DNA from: Gammaproteobacteria bacterium
Lineage (GTDB): Bacteria > Pseudomonadota > Gammaproteobacteria > Pseudomonadales > Azotimanducaceae
Assembly: GCA_002725285.1 (NCBI GenBank)
Contig: PBRC01000046.1
Coordinates: forward strand, 1 to 36,253
Direction of reading: 5' to 3'
DNA length: 36,253 nt
Each line of letters opens with the position of its first letter. The stretch's first letter is position 1. The notes below the pieces were generated by a model. It was given only the letters and a program-made list of their open reading frames with translations, did no database searches and was not told the DNA's origin. Both the position numbers and the translations under genes were made by a program. This document shows positions 7,775 through 17,616 of this stretch, piece after piece.

Positions 7775-10213
7775 ATGTTACTAAAACCTTATCGCGTTCT
7801 GGACCTGACCAGTCGGCACGGTATGTTATGCGCGCAGATTCTTGGCGATCTGGGTGCAGATGTCATTCAGATCGAACCACCCGGTGGCGCGGCAGGAAGA
7901 GAGCAGGGTCCTTTCTTTGAAGGACGGGTCGACCCGGAGTTTTCGTTGAATTGGTGGGGATATGCGCGAGGTAAACGCAGCATCGAATTGGACATTGATG
8001 CCGAAAGAGAGGTCTTTCTGCGTCTTGTCGCGCGTGCTGATTTCCTCGTTGAGTCTGAGCCGGTTGGCAGCCTTGTGGCACGGGGTATAGGTCACGATGT
8101 GCTGGCTCAACATAATCCCGCCCTGATTCATGTCTCGATGACACCCTTCGGTAGCAGTGGTCCCAAGGCCGGTTGGGCAGCAACTGATCTGACCCTGTTG
8201 GCCAGTGCAGGTCCGCTGGCACTTACAGGTGATGATGATCGCCCGCCTGTGCGTGTTTCTGTGGATCAGGCATGGAATCATGTCGCTGCAGAAGGGGCAG
8301 CGGGTGCGCTGGTGGCGCTGCACGATAGAGCCGGTTCTGGTCTGGGGCAGCATGTAGAGGTGTCAGTACAACAGGCGCTTACCATAGCGACTCAGGGGTA
8401 TGTTCTATCAGCAGCGGTGAATGAGGAGACCGCGACACGGACCGCAGGTGGTATGAAAGCGGGTGATCTGATGATTCGTCTGACCTTCCCAGCCAAAGAC
8501 GGGCAGGTTTCCATCACTTTATTGTTCGGCGCCACAATTGGACCCGCCACCAGGCGCCTGATGGAATATGTCTGTGAGCAGGGTTTCTGTGATGAGGCAA
8601 CCCGCGATAAAGACTGGCTTGAATACGGGTTGTTAATCACCAACGGCGATGAGCCAATGTCAGAATGGGAGCGGGTCAAGGATTGTGTCGCTGCATGCAC
8701 TGCCTCAAAAACCAAAGCCGAACTCCTTGAGGTCGCGATGCAGCGTCGCCTGCTGCTGGCACCCATGTCGACGGTAGCTGATGTCGTCGATAGTGAACAG
8801 TTTGCCAGTCGTCAGTATTTTAGATGTCCGGACGGCGATGGACCCTCAGCATCAGTCAACTACCCTGGTGCGTTTGCAAAGTTCAGTGAAACGCCCTTTC
8901 AGGCAGGTCGCAGGCCACCGCGTGTCGGTGAACATTCGTCAGAGGTTTTGGCTGAGCTTGCCAGTGTGCCCCCGATTTCTCTTCCAGGCGTTGAAAGCAA
9001 GGCTGGTGAATTGCCGCTTAAAGGTGTCAAGGTGCTGGATTTGATGTGGGCTCTGGCAGGTCCCGCTGCGACCAGAATGCTGGCGGATTATGGTGCGACG
9101 GTCGTACGAGTTGAATCCACTTCGCGGCTTGATGTTTGCCGGACGATCCGCCCTTTTATCGACAGTGATGAGTCGCCAGAGAAATCCGCAATCTTCCATA
9201 GCACCAATGCCGGGAAATGCATGTTAACGGTTGACCTGACGAAACCTGAAGGGCGTGAAGTTATCCTTGATCTTGTTCGCTGGGCTGATGTTGTAGCGGA
9301 ATCATTCTCTCCCAGAGCAATGCAGGGACTGGGTCTCGATTATGCCACTCTGCGAAAGGTCAATTCGAAGATCATTATGTTAAGCACGTGTTTAATGGGT
9401 CAGACCGGACCGCTTTCCATGTTTGCCGGTTACGGTAATCTTTCTGCGGCTATCTCGGGATTCTATGAGATCACGGGATGGCCGGATCGAGAACCCGCTG
9501 GTCCCTTTGGCGCCTATACTGATTACATTGCACCTCGGTTCAATGCTGCCGCAATACTGGCTGCGTTGGATTATCGCAAGCGCACAGGCAAGGGTCAGTA
9601 CATCGACCTGGCTCAGAGCGAGGCAGCGTTACACTTTCTGACGCCAGCAATTCTTGATTACACTGCAAACAATGTTATTCAGTCGCGAAGAGGTAATCGG
9701 GACCCTCATGCTGCTCCACACGGCGTATATGCTACATCCGGTCAAGATAATCGTATTGCCATTGGCTGTGAAACCGAGGTGCACTGGCAGGCGCTATGCA
9801 GTGTGTTGACTTGTCTTGATGTAAATGATGCTCGCTTCAAAGATCTGAACGCAAGACTGACCAATGAGGATGAACTGGATTCCCTGGTTGCTGCCGCGAT
9901 AGCTGATCTCGACGCAACAGATCTGGAAACTGCATTACAATCCGTCGGTGTGCCCGCTTCAGTCGTACTCAACAGCCCCGAGTTGTGGCTAGATCCACAA
10001 CTTGCTCACCAGGGGCATTTCATCAGACTGCCACATCCGGAAGGAGGTGAAACGGTAATTGAAGCCTCACGGATCCACCTGTCACGTTCAGCGACCTTTG
10101 TTGATTCGAGTGCACCGACATTTTCGAGAGATATGGCTGATGTACTGAATAATCTGCTGGGATACGATGATGAGAAGTTCGGTCAGTTACTTGTTGCCGG
10201 CGCTCTTGAGTAG
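7775..10213 (+). CDS. Fused two-domain CaiB/BaiF (family III) CoA-transferase, about 812 aa
   Basis: AAGGAG Shine-Dalgarno at 7762 and ATG at 7775. Two N-terminal signatures: VLDLTSRHGMLCAQILGDLGADVIQIEPPGG and VLDLMWALAGPAATRMLADYGATVVRVEST. GLGQHVEVSVQQA and GKGQYIDLAQSEA motifs. Confidence 0.93.
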   Translation: MLLKPYRVLDLTSRHGMLCAQILGDLGADVIQIEPPGGAAGREQGPFFEGRVDPEFSLNWWGYARGKRSIELDIDAEREVFLRLVARADFLVESEPVGSLVARGIGHDVLAQHNPALIHVSMTPFGSSGPKAGWAATDLTLLASAGPLALTGDDDRPPVRVSVDQAWNHVAAEGAAGALVALHDRAGSGLGQHVEVSVQQALTIATQGYVLSAAVNEETATRTAGGMKAGDLMIRLTFPAKDGQVSITLLFGATIGPATRRLMEYVCEQGFCDEATRDKDWLEYGLLITNGDEPMSEWERVKDCVAACTASKTKAELLEVAMQRRLLLAPMSTVADVVDSEQFASRQYFRCPDGDGPSASVNYPGAFAKFSETPFQAGRRPPRVGEHSSEVLAELASVPPISLPGVESKAGELPLKGVKVLDLMWALAGPAATRMLADYGATVVRVESTSRLDVCRTIRPFIDSDESPEKSAIFHSTNAGKCMLTVDLTKPEGREVILDLVRWADVVAESFSPRAMQGLGLDYATLRKVNSKIIMLSTCLMGQTGPLSMFAGYGNLSAAISGFYEITGWPDREPAGPFGAYTDYIAPRFNAAAILAALDYRKRTGKGQYIDLAQSEAALHFLTPAILDYTANNVIQSRRGNRDPHAAPHGVYATSGQDNRIAIGCETEVHWQALCSVLTCLDVNDARFKDLNARLTNEDELDSLVAAAIADLDATDLETALQSVGVPASVVLNSPELWLDPQLAHQGHFIRLPHPEGGETVIEASRIHLSRSATFVDSSAPTFSRDMADVLNNLLGYDDEKFGQLLVAGALE

Positions 10214-10237
10214 GTACTGGCATAGAAGAGTCATGAA

Positions 10238-11350
10238 ATGAGTTCGGCACTAAGCGGATTACGCGTTATAGATATCAGCGGAACGGTTGCCACCAGCTAT
10301 TGCGCGAAACTCTTCACTGACTATGGTGCAGAGGTCATCAACCTCGAACCTGGAGAAGGATTTCAGACCCGACGCTTGCATCCTTTCCTTGAGCACACGT
10401 CTGAGGCTGACAAGAGTGCAATGCACGCTTATCTGAGTACCAACAAGCTGAGTCTCAACAGGGAACAGCTGAGCCACAGTAAACTCACCAGTCTGATCAA
10501 GAGTGCCGATCTGATCCTGGATGATGGTACTGAAACTGAATTAACGTCGTACAGCAGAAATGTCCGGGCCAGTATTAGCTGGTACGGCAGAACAGGTGAA
10601 TATGCTGATTTTACAGGTTCGGATGCTCAGTGCTTTGCATTGAATGGCATGTTGCGAAGTATCGGTCGGGTAGAGGGACCACCACTTATCCCTACCGGCT
10701 ACCAGGCGCAGATCGTTGGCGGGCTGTCTGCATTTATTGGTGCAATGGTCCATGTGCTTGCGGCTGAATTGGGCAACAGACAGGAATTGGTAGAACTTGA
10801 AACCAGCATCTTTGAGGCTTGCCTGTGTTTTACAGATGTTGGTGCTGTCAGCTCTCACAATACCAATATTGAAGTACCTCGCCTTGGTATCAACCGTTTT
10901 CCCCCGACCTACCCACTCGGTATATTCCCCTGCCGGGATGGTTGGATTGGATTGACTGTACTGACACCGTCACAGTGGGATGCGTTCTGCAAGATTCTTG
11001 AGATCGATGAGTATGCTGATGTCGAGCTTTTCCAGACAGCCGTGGGTCGTCTGCAGTCAATTGATATCCTGGAACCGATCATCATGGAAAAGTTGCTTGA
11101 GCACTCGGCTGAAGAACTCTTCTACCGCGGTCAGGAAAATGCGGTGCCCTTAGCCAGGGTACCGACCATGGAGGAACTGTTCGGGGTTGATCAGTTTGTG
11201 CACCGCCATGCCTTTGCACAGGCCAGTCTGCCCGATAACAGGAAGCTGCAGGTACCGACCGTGCCGTTTCGATTGTATGCCACACCGCCATCATTTGGCG
11301 GTACGGTCGCATCGCTGGGAGCACACACCGGGGAATTTGCGAATGTCTGA
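10238..11350 (+). CDS. CaiB/BaiF CoA-transferase family protein (single divergent domain, lacks catalytic Asp)
   Basis: LRVIDISGTVATSYCAKLFTDYGAEVINLEPGEGF; C-terminal PTVPFRLYATPPSFGGTVASLGAHTGE. Confidence 0.88.
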   Translation: MSSALSGLRVIDISGTVATSYCAKLFTDYGAEVINLEPGEGFQTRRLHPFLEHTSEADKSAMHAYLSTNKLSLNREQLSHSKLTSLIKSADLILDDGTETELTSYSRNVRASISWYGRTGEYADFTGSDAQCFALNGMLRSIGRVEGPPLIPTGYQAQIVGGLSAFIGAMVHVLAAELGNRQELVELETSIFEACLCFTDVGAVSSHNTNIEVPRLGINRFPPTYPLGIFPCRDGWIGLTVLTPSQWDAFCKILEIDEYADVELFQTAVGRLQSIDILEPIIMEKLLEHSAEELFYRGQENAVPLARVPTMEELFGVDQFVHRHAFAQASLPDNRKLQVPTVPFRLYATPPSFGGTVASLGAHTGEFANV

Positions 11351-12593
11351 TACCCGCACGCCTGGCATGGCACCACTTAAAGGGGTACGTATTGTTGATC
11401 TGTGCATGGGTTGGGCAGGACCACTCGCCACCAGGCATATGGCTGACATGGGTGCCGATGTCATTAAGGTTGAGAGTTGTGAGCGGTTCGACTGGTGGCG
11501 GAGTTGGGAGGCGACACCTGAGTGGATTGAAGACGATGGTGCGGAGAAGTCAGTGGCATTCAATACCGTAAACCGTAACAAGCGCGACATAACGCTGGAT
11601 CTTGAACATCCGGAAGGCAGACAACTGCTGCTTCAACTCGTTGGTACAGCCAACGCGGTCGTGGAGAACTACTCCGGGGGGGTCTTGCCAAAATTGAACC
11701 TCGGTTTCGAGGAGTTTAAACAGGCGAAAGAAGATATCATTCTCCTGTCAATGCCCGCATTTGGCTCAAATGGACCCTGGAAGAATTTCCGCGCTTATGG
11801 CTCAACTGTTGAGCAGGCCTCGGGATTGCCACACCTGAATGGTGAAAGCGATGATCCACCCACAATGCACCACGTGGCTTATGGTGATGCTAACGGTGGA
11901 TTGAATGGGGCTGCTGCACTGCTCGTTGCACTTCGTCACCAGAATCGCACAGGTGAAGGTCAGTTCGTTGATTTGTCCCAGGTTGAGTCGATGTTTGCAC
12001 TGGCAGTTCATGGCATCCTTGAATATGCGGCAACAGAGACTGCTCCCGCCAGAACCGGTAATGCCTCGCAATCAATGGCTCCCCACGGTACATATCCGTG
12101 CAAAGAGGAAGACAGCTGGGTTGTGATCCAGATTATGGATGAGAACCAATGGCAAAGACTCCAGCAACTTGTGGGAAATCCTCTGCAGCAGTTTGGTGTG
12201 CTTGCCGACCGAATCAAAAAGCGTGAACGACTTGACCAGACGATTTCAATATGGACGCAGGATCAGGATGCCCGGGAACTCATGTTCAGGTTGCAACAAA
12301 GTGGCGTTCCTGCCGCAGCGACTCATACTTCAGCAGGTCTGCTTGGTGATGAGCATCTGAGATCTCGTGGCTATTGGCAGTGGCTGGAACGGGCTGTGGT
12401 TGGCAGGCAACCGAATCCTTCTCCCCCTTACAGGCAAGGCCCCGATCCCTACGCAATTTCTTCTCCTGCACCGACGCTGGGACAACACAATGAAGAGGTA
12501 CTGGGAGATATTCTCGGACTGGATGCGAGTGAGCTGGCACGCCTGGAGGCCATGGGTATTATTGGGAAACGACCCCGAATGCGAACCGGTTGA
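11343..12593 (+). CDS. CaiB/BaiF CoA-transferase (catalytic Asp present)
   Basis: VRIVDLCMGWAGPLATRHMADMGADVIKVES; AYGDANGGLNG; GEGQFVDLSQVES; APHGTYPC. ATG at 11343 overlaps the previous stop by 8 nt; the listed ORF start at 11187 is over-extended. Confidence 0.92.
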   Translation: MSDTRTPGMAPLKGVRIVDLCMGWAGPLATRHMADMGADVIKVESCERFDWWRSWEATPEWIEDDGAEKSVAFNTVNRNKRDITLDLEHPEGRQLLLQLVGTANAVVENYSGGVLPKLNLGFEEFKQAKEDIILLSMPAFGSNGPWKNFRAYGSTVEQASGLPHLNGESDDPPTMHHVAYGDANGGLNGAAALLVALRHQNRTGEGQFVDLSQVESMFALAVHGILEYAATETAPARTGNASQSMAPHGTYPCKEEDSWVVIQIMDENQWQRLQQLVGNPLQQFGVLADRIKKRERLDQTISIWTQDQDARELMFRLQQSGVPAAATHTSAGLLGDEHLRSRGYWQWLERAVVGRQPNPSPPYRQGPDPYAISSPAPTLGQHNEEVLGDILGLDASELARLEAMGIIGKRPRMRTG

Positions 12594-12749
12594 TTCTGGA
12601 GACGCCACAGCCATGGAAAGGATATTTCTTGAGACTAAGTGAATCAGGTATATTCGTACTGTTTTATTACCCCAATCGTATTTGCCTGAACGGCGTGATG
12701 GAATCGGACAGCCGAACTACAAATTGAGATAAAGGAGCCAGGAGAATTT

Positions 12750-12776
12750 ATGACTCAGCTGACATTTTCTTGCTGA
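12750..12776 (+). CDS. Candidate 8-aa leader peptide MTQLTFSC
   Basis: ggag at 12741-12744 spaced 5 nt from ATG; TGA at 12774-12776; not in frame with the CDS at 12799. Confidence 0.3.
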   Translation: MTQLTFSC

Positions 12777-12798
12777 TTTTCGACAGGAATCAGAAAAC

Positions 12799-14055
12799 AT
12801 GCCCGGCCCCTTAAGTCACATTAAAGTCCTGGAAATGACACTCGCCATCCAGGGTCCTGCGGCGGGAGTTTATCTTCGTGATATGGGTGCAGATGTTATC
12901 AAGGTGGAACCCCCGCTGGGAGATGCAAGCCGGTACAGTCGAGGGATCAACAATGACCTGCCTTTGGAAGCACCTGGTTCGCAGTTTGTTTCCATGAACA
13001 GAGGTAAGAAATCCGTATGTCTGGATGCCCATACACCACTCGGTCTGGAGGCAGTCAAGGCAATGCTTAAAGAGGCAGATATTTTCCTGAGTAATTATCG
13101 TGCCCCTGCACTTGAAAAAATGGGACTCGATTACGAATCAGTCAGATCTCTGAACCCGAAACTCATTTACGCGACCGCCAGTGGTTTCGGTCCTATCGGA
13201 CCCGATAAGAATAAACCCATGCTGGACGGTGCTGCTATTGCTCGTGGTGGCCTGGCCAGCGTGACGGGGATGAGGGGAGATGGACCCATTATCCCGGGAG
13301 CGATGATTGCCGATGGTGCCGGAGGGATGCAGCTCTCTCTCGGAATTGTCACGGCCCTTGCCGCTCGCGAACATACTGGCCTGGGCCAGTGGGTGCAAAC
13401 CTCTGCATTAGGGGCGCAATTGTCGATACAGAGTTGGGAGCTTTGCCATGTCTGGATGACAGGTAAACAGTTAAAAAGAAGCGGCGCTCATTACACCAAT
13501 GTCTACGCGCCCTACGGTATCTACGAGACTGCCGATGGGGGGCACTTCCTGCTTGCGGTGGCAATGACAAATGAAGCCTGGGACGCATTCTGGGTTTTCG
13601 CGGATAACCCGATCGAAGCGATAAATCCGACCTGGGACACTCCAAGTAAGCGATTTGGGGCAGGCGCGACAGAGGAAGATGCGATGTTGATCCAGGAGAA
13701 GATGCGAACTGCTTTTAAGAACAGGACCACAGCTGAATGGGAAGAATTCCTGGCAACCCAGCACGAGATGATTTACCAACGGATACAGAACTATGATGAG
13801 GTTCGAACCGATGCGCAGATCCTCGCCAACAGTTACGTTGAGACGATTGAGGTGAAAAACATTGGCGAGACATCAGTGGTTGGCAATCTCATATCGTTCA
13901 GCGGAACCCCGGCTTCCATCAAGGGACCACCCCCGGATCTTGGTGCAGACACAGAATCAGTACTGATCGAGCTTGGCTTCACTGATGAAGAAATTAAGTC
14001 GCTAATAGATCATGCCGATAGCGAAAGACGACGTGAATTGGCAAAGCGGTCTTGA
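12799..14055 (+). CDS. CaiB/BaiF CoA-transferase (stand-alone, catalytic Asp present)
   Basis: IKVLEMTLAIQGPAAGVYLRDMGADVIKVEPPLGD; MIADGAGGMQLSLG; GLGQWVQTSALGA. Confidence 0.93.
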   Translation: MPGPLSHIKVLEMTLAIQGPAAGVYLRDMGADVIKVEPPLGDASRYSRGINNDLPLEAPGSQFVSMNRGKKSVCLDAHTPLGLEAVKAMLKEADIFLSNYRAPALEKMGLDYESVRSLNPKLIYATASGFGPIGPDKNKPMLDGAAIARGGLASVTGMRGDGPIIPGAMIADGAGGMQLSLGIVTALAAREHTGLGQWVQTSALGAQLSIQSWELCHVWMTGKQLKRSGAHYTNVYAPYGIYETADGGHFLLAVAMTNEAWDAFWVFADNPIEAINPTWDTPSKRFGAGATEEDAMLIQEKMRTAFKNRTTAEWEEFLATQHEMIYQRIQNYDEVRTDAQILANSYVETIEVKNIGETSVVGNLISFSGTPASIKGPPPDLGADTESVLIELGFTDEEIKSLIDHADSERRRELAKRS

Positions 14056-14062
14056 GTAGGGA

Positions 14063-16474
14063 TTACCTGGCGGCCATAGGCACGGTGCCGACGACATCAT
14101 CAATGACAAGTTCAACGATCTCCTCGGCGCTCAGCCCGGCGACTTCTGTTAACACTTCTTCGATATGTTCGCCAAGTAATGGTGCACGCCGACCTTGAAC
14201 AGATTCAGCAAAACGATATCGATAGGGTTGATTGGGGTAGTGTTTGATGCCAATGCCTGGACGATCCTGGGCAATGAAGCTACCCCGGGCAGCAAGCTGA
14301 GGATCGTCGAGCAACTCAGGTCCACGCATGACGGCGCCAGCCGGGACTCCCTTGCGCTGCAATCGTTTCATAAGCTCTAAATGATTTTGCGATCTCGTCC
14401 AGCTGGTAATGGCGTTATCAATTTCGTGTTGGTGTTTGCGACGATCTGCCGGTTGGTAGCTGCTCATATTGTTTGGGATGCCAATCTCTGCGCACAGGGC
14501 TTGCCAGTGTTCGTCCGTTTTGCAGGTGATACCGATCCAGGTATCTTCAGCACACTGGTAGATACCCTGGGGGGAGTAGTTGCGGTGAAGGTTGCCAGTC
14601 CGGCCAGGATCATCCCTGGCCAGCGACCAACCTGTCATTACATCACCTACATAAAGATTGCAGGCCTCCAGCTGGCTTAAATTAACGTATTGACCCTCTC
14701 CGGTTGAATGCCTGTGATGCAGAGCCGCGATCAAAGCGTTTGCCCCCATCACACCGGCGAATAGGTCGCCGCCGGTCATGCCGGTAAACAGGGGTTCACC
14801 ATCTTCGTATCCTGTTAAATGAGAAATGCCGGACATCTGCTCGGTTGACATCCCGAAAGCCACATAGTCCCGCCATGAGGTTTCCTGGCCGAATCCAGAC
14901 AGAGAGATCATAATAAGTCCGGGGTTGATTTCTCTCAGTACCTCATATGACAGGCCAAAGTTCTTCATCACCCTGGGTGTGTAGTTTTCAATCAATACAT
15001 CGACACTGCCAACCATTGCCTTGATTGCATCTCGGCCACGCGGGTCTTTTAAGTTGAGTGTGACAGCACGCTTACCTCGATTAACCCAGTTGAAGTAGGG
15101 TGAAGCTTCCCAACTTGGTACGCCCTCCTGGCCTCCTGCCGTGCCAGAACCTCGCCAGCCGTCGATGTGTTGAACCGATTCAACCTTGATCACCTCGGCA
15201 CCGGCATCTGCGGCAATTTGTGCTGCAACGGGACCGGCAAAAAACATTGACAGATCCAGTATTCGGATCCCGTGAAGGGGTGCTGTGGGCTTACTTGCGG
15301 TCTTACTGTCCTCTGTTTCTTCAGCGTCGAGTTCTGCAAAAACCTCTTCATTATGTTCGCCCAGCAGGGGAGGTCTGTAGGGTTTTGGCGTTGTCACTGT
15401 CGATTTAAACGGGATGCCTGGAACATCTACAGCACCTGCTTCCGGGTGATCAAGGGTGATGAAATACTTCCTCTCTAGATGGGGTTCCAATTCAAAGATC
15501 TCTTTCATGCTGGGGATCAGTCCAAAAGGCACCCGGGCAGCCTCAGCCTCGTGAAAAAGCTGTGTGGCAGTTTTTCCTTTTAATGCTTCAGCGAAAGCGA
15601 CCCGTACTTCCTCGATTTTCTCGCTGGGATTGGTCCATGAAAGACCCTGGTATCGGGGATTAGCCGCAATATCACCCCGGTTGAGAAAATCACAGAGCAG
15701 TTGCCACTGAGCCAGGGTCAGTGCATTCAGACCGATATAGCCTTCTTCGGTCGGCAGAATGAAAGCAGCCCCGGCGCCTGAACCGATACTTGAATATCTG
15801 CCGGGGGTTATGCCGAGATATTCATAGAGGAGAGTGGGTAGCTGCGCTCCTGTCAGCACCGCCTCCTGTGCACTCACATCGATATGCTCACCATTTCCAT
15901 GATGGGCACGACCAAAGGCTGCCATTGATGTGGCAACGGCCGCAAAGGCCCCGGTCAGTGTTTCAGCAATCGCACCCCCTGCCTGTAGTGGTTCCCGATC
16001 TGGTGTTCCGCACAAGTTCGCCCAGCCACCGACCGCACAGGCAATCAGATGTGAGGACTCGTAATCTGAATGAGGACCAAAGGAACCAAAGCCCGAAATC
16101 GTCGTCAGGATGCAGGCGGGATTCCACTTCTTGAAACTCTCGTAGCCCAGCCCCTTTCTGTCCAGTGATTCAATAGTTTCGGATGCAATAACGATATCGT
16201 AGCGGGCGACGAGTCTGCTGAGCTGCTTGTGACCGTCCTCCGTTGTGAGATCCAGCACGATACTTCGTTTACTGGTATTCAGAAAAAAGAAAGATGCGCT
16301 GGCTTCAGGATTGCTGATGCCACCCGGGAACGGGCCCTGACGACGCGTTTCGTCTCCTTCCGGACTTTCAACTTTTACCACGCTTGCGCCAAGATCACCC
16401 AGCAGCTTCGAACAGAAGGGTCCTGCAGTTCCTGTGGAAATGTCGAGTATTTTAAGATGGCTCAACGGCTGCAT
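14063..16474 (-). CDS. Fused two-domain CaiB/BaiF (family III) CoA-transferase, about 803 aa
   Basis: Start at MQPLSHLKILDISTGTAGPFCSKLLGDLGASVVKVESPEG (the listed ORF start at 16597 is over-extended); second domain IRILDLSMFFAGPVAAQIAADAGAEVIKVESVQ; GEGQYVNLSQLEA. Confidence 0.93.
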   Translation of the reverse strand: MQPLSHLKILDISTGTAGPFCSKLLGDLGASVVKVESPEGDETRRQGPFPGGISNPEASASFFFLNTSKRSIVLDLTTEDGHKQLSRLVARYDIVIASETIESLDRKGLGYESFKKWNPACILTTISGFGSFGPHSDYESSHLIACAVGGWANLCGTPDREPLQAGGAIAETLTGAFAAVATSMAAFGRAHHGNGEHIDVSAQEAVLTGAQLPTLLYEYLGITPGRYSSIGSGAGAAFILPTEEGYIGLNALTLAQWQLLCDFLNRGDIAANPRYQGLSWTNPSEKIEEVRVAFAEALKGKTATQLFHEAEAARVPFGLIPSMKEIFELEPHLERKYFITLDHPEAGAVDVPGIPFKSTVTTPKPYRPPLLGEHNEEVFAELDAEETEDSKTASKPTAPLHGIRILDLSMFFAGPVAAQIAADAGAEVIKVESVQHIDGWRGSGTAGGQEGVPSWEASPYFNWVNRGKRAVTLNLKDPRGRDAIKAMVGSVDVLIENYTPRVMKNFGLSYEVLREINPGLIMISLSGFGQETSWRDYVAFGMSTEQMSGISHLTGYEDGEPLFTGMTGGDLFAGVMGANALIAALHHRHSTGEGQYVNLSQLEACNLYVGDVMTGWSLARDDPGRTGNLHRNYSPQGIYQCAEDTWIGITCKTDEHWQALCAEIGIPNNMSSYQPADRRKHQHEIDNAITSWTRSQNHLELMKRLQRKGVPAGAVMRGPELLDDPQLAARGSFIAQDRPGIGIKHYPNQPYRYRFAESVQGRRAPLLGEHIEEVLTEVAGLSAEEIVELVIDDVVGTVPMAAR

Positions 16475-16502
16475 GGGTTGGCCCTCTTTCTCACTTATAG
16501 TC

Positions 16503-17438
16503 TCACTTATGGTTTCCAACCATTTCCTGGGTAAAAACTTTAGGTACAGGCACTGGCACGATGCCGTCAACACCCAGACGTAGTAATCTCGGGGCAAGTA
16601 TGTTCAACTCCGATTCCCTGATAACAACAGAGACACTTCGCCAGGATTTGTCCACCACGGGGCTGACCGTTGGTGAAACTACCGCAGGCAGTAGTTGTTC
16701 CACTTCAAGCAGGACGCTGGTTGGCACGTCCATAAAGACCATATAGACAGGTTCCTTCTCGGCACTTAACACGGCATTGATGCAGATGCACAGATCTTCG
16801 ATTTTTTCCCGTCTGGGTGGATCAGCCACTGCATCGTTGTTGGCGATGAGTTGCGGATTGGATGTAAAGATCTCCGCAATGAGATTGTTTCCATTGGCTC
16901 TCAGTGTTTCGCCGGTTTCGGTGATATCGGTAAATGCGTCAGATTCTCCCATGACTACCTTGGCTTCAGTCTTGCCTTCCGAGTGAAGAATCTCGATGTC
17001 TTCAATGCCGTAGAGTTCTTTCATTCTGCGACGGGTCAGGTTGGGTAATTCGGTGGCGATGATCTTGCCCTCACAGTCTTCAGGCTTTTCTATGCCATTC
17101 TCAGGACGCGAGGCCAGGACGACTCGGGATGGTTGATTAGTGCGTTTTGAGAAGATGAAGTCGCCGATAACTTCAACCTCAGACTCCAGCCCGGCTTCAA
17201 AGATGTAGTCTTTGCCGGTGATGCCGCAGTCAACGATTCCTTTACTGACTTTATCGGCCATCTCTTTTCGATCCAGTATCCTGAATACGACAGATTGATC
17301 GAAGGGTGTTGTGAGTTCGTACTGCCGACTCTTTGTTAAGGGGTATCCGGCCTTGTCCAGAATCCTGAGTACCTGGTCGTAAAGACTACCGGATGGAATA
17401 CCGAAATATAGAGCACCTTTTTGTTTGCCAAAGTTCAT
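16503..17438 (-). CDS. hisG: ATP phosphoribosyltransferase, long form with C-terminal regulatory-type domain
   Basis: GIPSGSLYDQVLRILDKAGYPL; KGIVDCGITGKDYIFE; TELPNLTRRRMKELYGI; SDAFTDITETGETLRANG (PRPP-binding type motif); C-terminal LLPAVVSPTVSPVVDKSWRSVSVVI...LGVDGIVPVPVPKVF. Confidence 0.9.
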   Translation of the reverse strand: MNFGKQKGALYFGIPSGSLYDQVLRILDKAGYPLTKSRQYELTTPFDQSVVFRILDRKEMADKVSKGIVDCGITGKDYIFEAGLESEVEVIGDFIFSKRTNQPSRVVLASRPENGIEKPEDCEGKIIATELPNLTRRRMKELYGIEDIEILHSEGKTEAKVVMGESDAFTDITETGETLRANGNNLIAEIFTSNPQLIANNDAVADPPRREKIEDLCICINAVLSAEKEPVYMVFMDVPTSVLLEVEQLLPAVVSPTVSPVVDKSWRSVSVVIRESELNILAPRLLRLGVDGIVPVPVPKVFTQEMVGNHK

Positions 17439-17616
17439 TTTTACTTACCTGTTTCAATCCATGCCTGTCAGAAACGGAGGTGGGTAACTACCATGCCAAT
17501 GGTGGCTGTCTCTCGCACCTCTAATTAAGCCGCTATTCTAAACCATCCGGCTTACAATTCCTGTAATGTTGTTGCAAAGCGGTGACCGGCTAATATGTGA
17601 TGCAGGGCCCCATCGT

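Noticed and set aside
7675-7920. ORF of 81 aa starting in the repeat
   Set aside because: Generated by the tandem repeat reading frame and overlaps the well-supported CoA-transferase gene.
7826-8353. 175-aa minus-strand ORF
   Set aside because: Antisense to the fused CoA-transferase; composition looks like a shadow ORF with no recognisable motif.
16488-16515. Short repeat ctcacttat(a/g) encoding ETISETIS in the over-extended CoA-transferase ORF
   Set aside because: Lies in the 28-bp gap and at the end of hisG; too short to be meaningful.
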